Shown here piece after piece: positions 39,161 through 47,422 of a stretch of DNA of 54,996 nucleotides. The first letter of the stretch is position 1; each line of letters starts with the position of its first letter. This DNA comes from Geobacter sp. (GTDB taxonomy: Bacteria > Desulfobacterota > Desulfuromonadia > Geobacterales > DSM-12255): the NCBI GenBank assembly GCA_016223015.1, contig JACRPV010000017.1:1-54996 (forward strand). The letters are read 5' to 3'. The notes beneath the pieces were generated by a model, which was not told the DNA's origin, did not search any database, and worked only from the letters and a program-made list of their open reading frames with translations. A program made the position numbers and the translations under genes.

Positions 39161-39762
39161 TTCTCCTCCTTTCGATGTTCCAGAATCTCTACCCTCCGGT
39201 TAAGACGATTCTCGATGGAAATGGGGCAGCACTTGCCTTTTCCTTCAACGGTACCCACATTTAGGCCATTAGCCTTAAAAATCCCGGCTACGTGATTCGC
39301 CCTCCTGATCGACAACCCCTCGTTGTAGTCACTACTTCCAACCGTGCAGGTGTACCCAGTCAGATCGAATGTGCTGTTTCTCGGCAGTTCCGTCAGGAGT
39401 CCGTTTAGCCTCTCACGTTCATGCCGGGACAACTTGGCGCTGTTGAAATCGAACTGAATGGGATCGAGGCGTGCCGGCGTAACAACGGCATCGCCTTTAT
39501 TGCTCTGGGCCGGTTGCACTTCACGCGTATCAGGGACCTCCAGCTTGAGTGGAGTGGTCATACGCAGGGCAAGTTTTGGCGTCATGGGCATCATGGAGAG
39601 CCGATTATCAGAACAGTCTGAGCAGACCACGAATTGGTCATCTGCCTTTGCGGTCACACTTTCCAGCGAATAGCTGAAAGGTCTCTGTCGAATGTCTGAG
39701 GCATGGGTTGCCAACGGGACAAGCAGAACAAGCGTGGCGATGCTCCATGATTTCACCTGCAT
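39157..39762 (-). CDS. OmpA-C-like (peptidoglycan-binding) periplasmic protein
   Basis: 201 aa; IQFDFNSAKLSRHERERLNGLL..LTGYTCTVGSSDYNEGLSIRRANHVAGIFKANGLN..RRVEIL. Confidence 0.75.
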   Translation of the reverse strand: MQVKSWSIATLVLLVPLATHASDIRQRPFSYSLESVTAKADDQFVVCSDCSDNRLSMMPMTPKLALRMTTPLKLEVPDTREVQPAQSNKGDAVVTPARLDPIQFDFNSAKLSRHERERLNGLLTELPRNSTFDLTGYTCTVGSSDYNEGLSIRRANHVAGIFKANGLNVGTVEGKGKCCPISIENRLNRRVEILEHRKEEK

Positions 39763-39792
39763 AGGCCCTCCTAAACGAGCTCTTCATAGAAA

Positions 39793-39814
39793 CAATCTAT
39801 AGGGGGGGCAGGTT
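39793..39814 (-). promoter_or_regulatory. Copy 1 of element regulatory motif AACCTG-N7-TATAGAT (upstream of tra operon)
   Basis: - strand AACCTGCCCCCCCTATAGATTG. Confidence 0.6.
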
Positions 39815-40047
39815 GGTCGGTATGGGCTGTGAACCAGAGAGCGGCAGAAAGAGCATTGGGGAGTTGGTATGAAACAGCAGGATCAGAAGTATTTATTTGA
39901 TGAATTTTCGTCTCTCTAAGTCGTGATTCGGTCATGTCGATGCAGGGACTGTAAGTTGTCTAATCTAGCTGCCGATACAGTTAAAATAAAATAATCATCA
40001 ATAGATTTGGAATGTTAGGGGTCATTACTCTTCCAGTGGCTCTGTCA

Positions 40048-40069
40048 AACCTGCCCCCTTTATAGATTT
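40048..40069 (+). promoter_or_regulatory. Copy 2 of motif (upstream of alpA-trfA)
   Basis: AACCTGCCCCCTTTATAGATTT. Confidence 0.6.
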
Positions 40070-40107
40070 ATTGAACAAGGAGAAACATCACGAACGGAGG
40101 AAAGGCA

Positions 40108-40281
40108 ATGGAAGCTCTTTTGAGGCAGCGTGACCTGATGGAGATCATGAACGTATCGCGAGCAACACTCTGGAGAATGCTGAGACACCAAAATTTTCCG
40201 AAACCGGTTGTTCTCATGGGTTGCAAACGGTGGCGTCGTGAAGATCTCGAATCCTGGCTGGAGGAAAGAAAAAGTGAGTAA
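40108..40281 (+). CDS. AlpA-like small HTH regulator (57 aa, below ORF-track cutoff)
   Basis: MEALLRQRDLMEIMNVSRATLWRMLRHQNFPKPVVLMGCKRWRREDLESWLEERKSE; RBS CGGAGGAAAGGC. Confidence 0.82.
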   Translation: MEALLRQRDLMEIMNVSRATLWRMLRHQNFPKPVVLMGCKRWRREDLESWLEERKSE

Positions 40282-40325
40282 GGCACGTCAGAGAACAAGA
40301 GCGACCCTGATCCGGGAGGTACCGT

Positions 40326-41165
40326 TTGCATGACGAATCACAACCCCAAATGCTTACAGACGCCAAAAACTCCTGTGTGCCTGATTCCTTCGAGCAGATA
40401 TTGGCAAGCCTTGCCGCAAGGCCCAAATATCTTCCCGAATGGCCAGACGGACAAAGGGCCATGCCGAACGAAATATTGCGTTCGGCACTCTTCAACTGTC
40501 GTAACAGGAACCTTTCTCGCGTGTTCATGAAGGAAGCTGAAATAGCCGTAATCGGAGATGGCCAGGTCATCTACCGTGGCGAGGAACTACGTCAGGACGA
40601 TGAGCTTGTCTGGATGCACCTCATGCATCTGATCAAGAAGATCCCGTTGGGGGAGTGTGTTGAGTTCACTCCCTATTCATTCATCAAGGCTCTCGGCTGG
40701 CCTATCAAGGGTCAGAATTATGAACGGCTGCGAACGTGTCTCAGTCGTATGCAAGCGACGGCGCTGCGCATCCAGTCGAAGCGCCTGCAGTGCTTCATCA
40801 GCATCTCACTGATTCAAAAGTTCATGTCGAAAAACGACCGGGATGAAAACCTTTCACGCTGGCAAGTCTGGGTTGGCAAGGAAATGCAGTTACTGTTCGA
40901 CGAAGAATTCCTGACCAGGGTGGCTTGGGAGACCAGGCGGTTATTGCCGGACGGAATTGCTTCAAAGCTTTTCGGCTACTGGGCGAGTCATCGCAAACCT
41001 TATCCGGTCAAGGTCGAGACCTTGTTGAAGCTGTGCGGTTCCGGGATGAAAGCAAAGCACTTCAAGGCGGAATTGAAGAAGGCCCTCGATCTTCTGAAGG
41101 AGGTTGGTTTTCTGGAAGCGTGGGAATTTAAGAATGAACTTGTCGTGGTTACCCGGAGGTATTGA
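40326..41165 (+). CDS. trfA: TrfA-family plasmid replication initiator
   Basis: 279 aa; LPEWPDGQRAMPNEILRSALFNCRNRN..YRGEELRQDDELVWMHLMHL..YERLRTCLSRMQATALRIQS. Confidence 0.88.
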   Translation: MHDESQPQMLTDAKNSCVPDSFEQILASLAARPKYLPEWPDGQRAMPNEILRSALFNCRNRNLSRVFMKEAEIAVIGDGQVIYRGEELRQDDELVWMHLMHLIKKIPLGECVEFTPYSFIKALGWPIKGQNYERLRTCLSRMQATALRIQSKRLQCFISISLIQKFMSKNDRDENLSRWQVWVGKEMQLLFDEEFLTRVAWETRRLLPDGIASKLFGYWASHRKPYPVKVETLLKLCGSGMKAKHFKAELKKALDLLKEVGFLEAWEFKNELVVVTRRY

Positions 41166-41290
41166 CCTATGACCGACCAGACATTGACTTATGACCGACC
41201 CCCTATTGACCTTTGGCCGACCGGTACTGACTTATGCCCGACCAGAATACTGACTTTAGACCGACCGGACTCATGACTTATGACCGACCG
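41163..41290 (+). repeat. Six iterons, consensus TGACYTATGACCGACC, ~22-bp period; candidate oriV
   Basis: TGAC starts at 41163, 41185, 41207, 41228, 41251, 41274; spacings 22,22,21,23,23; followed by AT-rich tract and DnaA-box-like TTATCAACA. Confidence 0.85.
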
Positions 41291-41407
41291 CCATGTTTTT
41301 TTTCCAGAAAACAATTGGTTGGTTACGGGGTTATCAACACCCGGCTAATCATCTTTTAACCATTATTTAACCAATAAGTGGCGTCGGATTGACAGGGAGG
41401 AATATCG

Positions 41408-41725
41408 ATGAACTGCCCATTTCCGGATGAAGCAATGAAGACCGTGGTTTCGTATCTGCGCAGATCAGGCCAGACCGTTGTCTATTCCGAAGGCTCATTT
41501 GTCCTTAATAAAGGCACTCCGAATCTCACCGTCATTGGACAAGCATATGCAAACGGTGCGGTGTCGCTGACTGAGGACGGCTCAATTCAGGTATGCGGGG
41601 TGAGGATCATAGCGGAGATGGATACCATAAAGCTACGCAGAAGGGTTGAGGATCATCTTCGTAAATCGGCATCAAAGCAGGACATTATCCGCATAGCAGC
41701 ATGTCTGGGAATCAGGTTGAAATAA
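41408..41725 (+). CDS. Hypothetical protein
   Basis: 105 aa ORF preceded by AGGGAGGA. Confidence 0.55.
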   Translation: MNCPFPDEAMKTVVSYLRRSGQTVVYSEGSFVLNKGTPNLTVIGQAYANGAVSLTEDGSIQVCGVRIIAEMDTIKLRRRVEDHLRKSASKQDIIRIAACLGIRLK

Positions 41726-41779
41726 CCGCTGATTCCTTTTTCCTGAAAAAGCCACACCAACTGGGTGGTATCGCGTCTG

Positions 41780-41902
41780 GATTCGGCACGCAAGCCGAAT
41801 CTGGTTGCTGAATCGAAATTTCATTCTGGCACGGCCAGGCTCAAAGCATTGGGCACTGGCAAAGCCGGTCATCGGAGCACGACTCCGTGGCCGGCTTTTT
41901 TT
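41780..41902 (+). ncRNA. Structured leader/small RNA candidate ending in Rho-independent terminator
   Basis: Hairpin GATTCGGC-ACGCAA-GCCGAATC (41780-41801), hairpin GCCAGGCTCA..TGGGCACTGGC (41834-41860), terminator AAAGCCGG..GGAG..CTCC..CCGGCTTTTTTT (41861-41902). Confidence 0.45.
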
Positions 41903-41919
41903 ATCTGGAGGGTTCAATC

Positions 41920-42477
41920 ATGGACTTTCAGCAAGCGGCTGCATGGGTAAAGGACCATCAGCTAGTAATCAAAGGCTATATCGCTAAATACCGAAGATTC
42001 TCCCCTTACGAAGAATGCGACTACATGCAAGAAGCATTTGAGGCGGCAATGATTGCGGCAGTACGCAGCAAACAGAAGCACATTCGCTTCGAGGCTGCCT
42101 TCTGGAAGGTATTCCGCAGCCAGATAAGCGTCATAACCCCTTCTCCGGACATCCTGACCCACGGATCAAACTCAATTCCCTCCCATCTGTGTACCGAGGA
42201 TCTCACGGCAATATCCGGCAAACGTAATAAAGGCAGACAAAAGCAGCCGAATACAGAGGTAATCTACAATTCAATCTGTCATCTCCTCACCGAAAAAGAG
42301 CAGCAGGTTCTCTATCTGTCGCTGGGGATCGGGATGGAAGGGAAGCTTTCAAACTACGAGATTGCCGAACGCTTGGGATGCGTCGTTTCAAACGTGCGCG
42401 ATATTCTCAGCAGGGCAATGGAGCGGATCAAGGCTCTTGTCAGTAGCGGTGCCATTGATCCCCAGCGTTTCGCCTAA
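41920..42477 (+). CDS. Sigma-70-like RNA polymerase sigma factor
   Basis: From ATG 41920: region-2-like YRRFSPYEECDYMQEAFEAAMIAAVRSKQKHIRFEAAFWKVFRSQI and region-4 HTH VLYLSLGIGMEGKLSNYEIAERLGCVVSNVRDILSRAMERI. Confidence 0.65.
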   Translation: MDFQQAAAWVKDHQLVIKGYIAKYRRFSPYEECDYMQEAFEAAMIAAVRSKQKHIRFEAAFWKVFRSQISVITPSPDILTHGSNSIPSHLCTEDLTAISGKRNKGRQKQPNTEVIYNSICHLLTEKEQQVLYLSLGIGMEGKLSNYEIAERLGCVVSNVRDILSRAMERIKALVSSGAIDPQRFA

Positions 42478-42513
42478 CAATTTATCATCGACAAACAGCA
42501 CAGGAGGTCACCA

Positions 42514-43002
42514 ATGAACCTGGAGGAAGCTGTAGCAACATACCGACCGGTATCACAGAAAGCTCTTAAACGATTGGTCAACGATGGCCTCATATCAGAG
42601 CCGTTGACCGACTCGGATCAGCATACTTTGGCAGTCCTCTGTCAAATCTGGTCCAGCGAATGGTATGTGGCCCAGATGAACATGACGTTCAAACCCGACA
42701 AGAGAGCTCTCATGCTAGCCTTTCCAAATTTCGGAAAGATTGAGCGCTACATCTTGAACTCCTATCTCCCCGATGAGTTCAAACAGAAATCGCGAGTTTC
42801 GATCATGGAAGTATCAAAGCGTATCCGCGAGTTTTTTCATATCGAATACCCCGAGTTCAAGATCATGCGTATCCGTCAGATCGCCTACAACATGCTACGA
42901 AACAGACGGGGGGAAACCAGAAAACTTTTCCTTGCACTATCGGCTCTTGAACGGAAGTCGTCCCAAAAACGTCTGGAGAAATCTGTCAAAAAATCCAAAT
43001 AA
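42514..43002 (+). CDS. Hypothetical protein
   Basis: 162 aa ORF with RBS CAGGAGGTCACC. Confidence 0.55.
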   Translation: MNLEEAVATYRPVSQKALKRLVNDGLISEPLTDSDQHTLAVLCQIWSSEWYVAQMNMTFKPDKRALMLAFPNFGKIERYILNSYLPDEFKQKSRVSIMEVSKRIREFFHIEYPEFKIMRIRQIAYNMLRNRRGETRKLFLALSALERKSSQKRLEKSVKKSK

Positions 43003-43056
43003 CAAACTTTTCGAAGGAAAGTCTTTGTAGAAAAGTTTGTATTACATCGAGGAGGC

Positions 43057-43680
43057 ATGATGCAAATTGAGGATTTGGAAGAAATACTCAACAACCGGAT
43101 CATCGAAGCGTATTCGGCAGGCTTTAGCGTAGTGGAGATCACCAAGGCCCTCAGAAAAACCAGCGTGGATTTCGTTCACAGCTTGCTGCGGGAAACAGGA
43201 CATATTCCGGCCATGGCCAGAAGCGAATACCGGCGTCAATATGATATCGATCCCAGATTGACGGCAGCATTTCGTAAAAAAGGCTTCTCCTTTGGCCGCT
43301 GGTGCCTTGGTTGGAAAATGGACCCTACATCGGCTACGGCTGAACTCAGGACTGCACCTGGAGAAGGAATTGCGACCACAACTCATATAGCGCTACAAAG
43401 AGACTTCCCGGAAGTATTCTTCAGCATGTTTGGCGGCAAAAGGATCAAACAGGGAAAGAGAAAAAGAGCCTCCGCCCAGCCGGCTTCGCTCAGAATCGAC
43501 TGGGATGTCGAACGCAAAACATTCTTTGCCACTGTTCCGGAGTATCCGATGATCGAAGGACGAGGAAAAGATTGGGACGAAGCGTTTTACGCCATTAAAT
43601 CAGCGTTCAGAATGCAGGAGTACATCAAGAGGTTGAACCGACTCGATCCAAATTCACTGAATGACGGTATGGCTCATTGA
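43057..43680 (+). CDS. Hypothetical protein with HicB-like C-terminal domain
   Basis: 207 aa; C-terminal DWDVERKTFFATVPEYPMIEGRGKDWDEAFYAIKSAFR resembles HicB partial RNase H fold. Confidence 0.55.
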   Translation: MMQIEDLEEILNNRIIEAYSAGFSVVEITKALRKTSVDFVHSLLRETGHIPAMARSEYRRQYDIDPRLTAAFRKKGFSFGRWCLGWKMDPTSATAELRTAPGEGIATTTHIALQRDFPEVFFSMFGGKRIKQGKRKRASAQPASLRIDWDVERKTFFATVPEYPMIEGRGKDWDEAFYAIKSAFRMQEYIKRLNRLDPNSLNDGMAH

Positions 43681-43814
43681 TGGTGGCATTTTAGCCACCA
43701 TCCTTTGAATAACGCAAATTGGCGCATTCATGGCTACTTTTTCGCTCCCATAGATGCCGCTAAAATTGGATGCCTCCAAATGGCAGCCATTTTTGACACC
43801 ATTTTCGCCACCGG

Positions 43815-43836
43815 AACCTGCCCCCCCTATAGATAT
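43815..43836 (+). promoter_or_regulatory. Copy 3 of motif (upstream of parM-like gene)
   Basis: AACCTGCCCCCCCTATAGATAT. Confidence 0.6.
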
Positions 43837-43881
43837 TAATTATGGAGGCGTAAATGCCTCACAAAAATATCGGGGGTAGTT

Positions 43882-44769
43882 ATGAATGTATTGGTGTGTG
43901 ATCTCGGATTCTCTTCGGCCAAGTGGATCTATGGGGATCGTAAGGGAAGGATTATCTCCGCGTTCAGTTACAACGGCGACAATCTGTTGGTGGGAGAGGA
44001 CTCCTTGATGTCGTCCGGCTCTTCCTATCTGAAAACAATGGAAGAACTGGTTCGCTATTATCCGGTCTTTGTCGAGCAGTGCCAAAAGCAGGCCGATACC
44101 GAAGGAGATATTCTTCTTGCTGTAGGTCTTCCATATTCCTATTGGCAGGAGCAGCACAAACCCGGGGGGGCGGTTCCCGCATTGGCAAAGTCGCTGACAG
44201 GAGGTTCCATCAAGGATGTTGCCGTTTTCCCGCAGGGGCTGGGAGGACTCAGGGACTATTTGGATGGCTTGCCGGAACGACCGACTGGAAACGTTCTCGG
44301 CATCGACATCGGATTCAACACCATCATCTTTACCCTGTTCTCGCCGCATCGAAAGCAGATCATTCATGGCAAGACCCTCAATAAACGTGGTGTCCACCAG
44401 ATGGCAACCAGCTTTCTCCTTCCCCGGATCAAGGAGCTCGCACCATCAGGAACCTTCACACCGGTCGAAATTGCATTCCTTATCGAAAAAGGTTATCTGC
44501 AATACGGCTTTGAACGCCACGACGTGACCAGAGAGATCCAGGAAGCCGGAGTTGCATATATTGAGCACATCATAAGGGACATTCAGGGGGAACTGCAGGC
44601 TCATGTCGGCATGCACGCGGACTTTGATCGAGTCCTGTTATTCGGTGGCGGCGCCGCCTTGCTGAAAAACGGATTACCGGCAAGAAACATTGAAGTTGTT
44701 GTCCTCCCCGAGCCTGAGTACGCTAATGCCAGAGGGTTTCAGTCTCTCGCTTTTGGAAAGGGTGTGTAA
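43882..44769 (+). CDS. parM: ParM/StbA-like actin-family plasmid segregation protein
   Basis: 295 aa; VLVCDLGFSSAKWIYGDRKG phosphate-1, VLGIDIGFNTIIFTLF phosphate-2, RVLLFGGGAALL adenosine motif. Confidence 0.82.
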   Translation: MNVLVCDLGFSSAKWIYGDRKGRIISAFSYNGDNLLVGEDSLMSSGSSYLKTMEELVRYYPVFVEQCQKQADTEGDILLAVGLPYSYWQEQHKPGGAVPALAKSLTGGSIKDVAVFPQGLGGLRDYLDGLPERPTGNVLGIDIGFNTIIFTLFSPHRKQIIHGKTLNKRGVHQMATSFLLPRIKELAPSGTFTPVEIAFLIEKGYLQYGFERHDVTREIQEAGVAYIEHIIRDIQGELQAHVGMHADFDRVLLFGGGAALLKNGLPARNIEVVVLPEPEYANARGFQSLAFGKGV

Positions 44770-44770
44770 T

Positions 44771-45085
44771 ATGCCCCAATACTCCATCAAGCTATGCACC
44801 TATGACCCGACAATCATCAATGCGTTCGATCGATTGCGCAAAAACAGAAAGCAGGCGGCATTCACCCATGAAGCGCTTAAACAGTTCCTTTCCACGGAGA
44901 AGGGGTGCCAAGTGCTTTTGCTTATGGAGGGGAAGACAGCTACGGAGCCCTCTCCGCCGTCTATTCCTTTGCCGTCTGATAAACAATGTATAGAAACACC
45001 GGCACAACGCGTTGGCGCAAAGACCCATTCTGCATTTACGCCGCAAATCGACAGCAGTAGCGTGTTGGACAGTATCTTGGAGTGA
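44771..45085 (+). CDS. ParR-like partner of ParM homologue
   Basis: 104 aa directly downstream of parM; short basic N-terminal helices (FDRLRKNRKQAAFTHEALKQFL), disordered C-terminus ending DSSSVLDSILE. Confidence 0.55.
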   Translation: MPQYSIKLCTYDPTIINAFDRLRKNRKQAAFTHEALKQFLSTEKGCQVLLLMEGKTATEPSPPSIPLPSDKQCIETPAQRVGAKTHSAFTPQIDSSSVLDSILE

Positions 45086-45217
45086 ATGACGTTCGGGAGG
45101 ACGACACTACACACCTTCGCACCAAACAGCTTAAAACCATAAAAACACCTTTAACTTTATAAAATCTGCATTTCGTGGTATCTATTATTACGAAATACAT
45201 CATTTTGCGAGTTACCC

Positions 45218-46699
45218 ATGACGCTAAACATGAAAAAATTACCATTGCTGTTTCTCTCCGACTCAAATACTTCGGGGGCGATCAGCCGCGAAGTCAAGGC
45301 TGGGCGTGTTCGCAAAATCGGCCCGCGGCTCTACACTACCAACATCAGTGACGACCCCGCATACATCATTCGACAGAACTGGTTGCAGGCACTGTCCCTG
45401 CTTTTGCCGGGATGCGTCGTGAGTTACCGTACAGCACTTGAAAGTCGCGTTTCTCCCGCTGGCCGGGTGTCTGTCACCGGGGAATATCCCAGGTCTCTCG
45501 AACTGCATGGCACAAAGTTTATCCAAATAAAGGGACCGCCACCAGTCGAAGGGGATACCCCTTTGCTGGGAATATTCATGTCATCCCGTGCCCGTGCTCT
45601 ACTTGAAAATCTTACCCCCTCCCGGGAGCGAATCGGTGGCGAGTTGAAAAACCTTCCGCGCGAGCTGATTGAACGTCGGCTGGCAGAGCAGTTGAACGTG
45701 GAAAAAGAAAAGTCGATCAACCGGCTGCGTGATCAGGCCCGGCTCATTGCGCCACAACTGGGACTGGAGAAGGAGTTTGCCGAGCTGGACGATATTATCG
45801 GCACATTGCTTAGGACCCGTAAAGCCACACTTGCCGACCCGATTGCCAAAGCACACCAGCTTGGCGCCCCTTATGATCCGAATGCCCTGGCGCGTGTGGA
45901 AGCGCTCTGGTCAGTTCTGGCGACAAGGCCGCATGAATACTGTCCGACGATTACCGGTTCCGGACCGTCGTTTTACACTGTTGCCTTCTTTGATGCATAT
46001 TTTTCCAATTACATCGAAGGGACCCGGTTCAAGGTGGACGAGGCCAAGGAAATAGTGGATTCAGGAGTGATTCCGGCGGTACGGCCTGCCGACGGACACG
46101 ATATCCTTGGCACGTATCGGGTGGTAAGCAGCCTGGAAAACATGCGGCGGACACCAGGGACAGCGGAAGAGATGATTGAACTTTTGTGTGCCAGGCACAC
46201 CGATATCATGGTCGGGCGACCAGACAAAAGACCAGGGCAATTTAAAGAGGAAACAAACTTTGCCGGGGCTACCCGTTTCGTTGATCCCGATCTGGTGCTC
46301 GGCACCCTTATGCAAGGCTTTGGCATGTACAAGTCACTTGAGCACCCGTTTGCCCGTGCCCTACTAATCATGTTCCTCGTTGCCGAGGTACACCCCTTTG
46401 ATGACGGAAACGGTCGCACAGCACGGGCCATGATGAATTCTGAACTGGTCGCTGCAGGCGAAACACGGATTATCATCCCCTCGGTGTTCAGGAATGAATA
46501 TGTTGCCTCACTGAAACGATTGACCAATCATCTGCAACCGGAATCATTCATAAGTGTCATGTCATTTGCACGGGAGTTCGTCTTCAATGTTTCCTTTGAA
46601 GAGTATGGTGCAGCCAGATTACAGATGGAGGAATGCCATGCCTTTGATGATCCGGCGGATGACAAAAAATTGCTTATCCCGAACAATCTATCGACGTAG
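45218..46699 (+). CDS. Fic-domain protein with N-terminal AbiEi/wHTH-like domain
   Basis: 493 aa; Fic motif HPFDDGNGRTAR; inhibitory helix SNYIEG; N-terminal LLFLSDSNTSGAISREVKAGRVRKIGPRLYTTN. Confidence 0.88.
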   Translation: MTLNMKKLPLLFLSDSNTSGAISREVKAGRVRKIGPRLYTTNISDDPAYIIRQNWLQALSLLLPGCVVSYRTALESRVSPAGRVSVTGEYPRSLELHGTKFIQIKGPPPVEGDTPLLGIFMSSRARALLENLTPSRERIGGELKNLPRELIERRLAEQLNVEKEKSINRLRDQARLIAPQLGLEKEFAELDDIIGTLLRTRKATLADPIAKAHQLGAPYDPNALARVEALWSVLATRPHEYCPTITGSGPSFYTVAFFDAYFSNYIEGTRFKVDEAKEIVDSGVIPAVRPADGHDILGTYRVVSSLENMRRTPGTAEEMIELLCARHTDIMVGRPDKRPGQFKEETNFAGATRFVDPDLVLGTLMQGFGMYKSLEHPFARALLIMFLVAEVHPFDDGNGRTARAMMNSELVAAGETRIIIPSVFRNEYVASLKRLTNHLQPESFISVMSFAREFVFNVSFEEYGAARLQMEECHAFDDPADDKKLLIPNNLST

Positions 46700-47053
46700 C
46701 TGTAGCGGCTTGCAATCATAATCAAACCGAATCGCAATCATTGAGTTTTACGGCTCACATTATTTGATTCTATCCGGCATCTCCGGCTCAAATTATCTGC
46801 AAATGAGATTGCAAACATAAATCTGGGCTTACAATTATCCTGACCGGGCTCGATTTAATTGCAACTGTAAGGTTATAACTAAGAGGCTTGCGACAATTGA
46901 GTTGTGCCTTAAAGTAGATGTCGATGGCAATGCAGCACCCTCATCAGGGGCTATGGCGGTACATTAGAAATACATACAATAAATTATATATTGACACATG
47001 GAACCTCGATCTCGTAAAGTTAGTTGAAAGATTGCTCAACTATCGAGGTGTAA

Positions 47054-47422
47054 ATGTCGGAATGCACGGTCTGCTCAATCAATCTGATTAACGAAGCAAA
47101 GGTCACTGCTGTCAGAAATGCCAGTCCACCGGAAGAGGTCTTGATCCGCCTTGCAGAAACATTCAAAGTGCTCGGCGACCCCACCCGGGTCCGCATACTC
47201 CACGCGCTTTCCCTCGAAGAACTCTGTGTCTGCGACATAGCCAGTCTTCTGGCAACCACCAAATCTGCGATCTCTCATCAGTTGCGACTGCTCCGCTCAT
47301 TACGGGTGGTCAAATTCCGAAAAGATGGCCGGATCGTCTACTATTCGCTGGATGACAGCCATGTCGGCAATCTCCTCCGGGAAGGTCTCAGTCACATCAC
47401 GTCACAAGGAGAATTGCCATGA
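47054..47422 (+). CDS. ArsR/SmtB-family (CadC-like) metal-responsive repressor
   Basis: 122 aa; FKVLGDPTRVRILHALSLEELCVCDIASLLATTKSAISHQLRLLRSLRVVKFRKDGRIVYYSLDDSHV. Confidence 0.9.
   Translation: MSECTVCSINLINEAKVTAVRNASPPEEVLIRLAETFKVLGDPTRVRILHALSLEELCVCDIASLLATTKSAISHQLRLLRSLRVVKFRKDGRIVYYSLDDSHVGNLLREGLSHITSQGELP

Noticed and set aside
41760-41902. Known GEMM/c-di-GMP-type riboswitch
   Set aside because: Contains a CACGCAAGCC stretch but lacks the rest of the GEMM consensus that I can recall; kept only as a generic structured RNA candidate.
45201-45210. Shared TCATTTTGCGA upstream of fic (about 45200-45210) and upstream of the HU gene (52741-52751)
   Set aside because: Only 11 bp, no extension on either side; could be chance or a minor promoter similarity.
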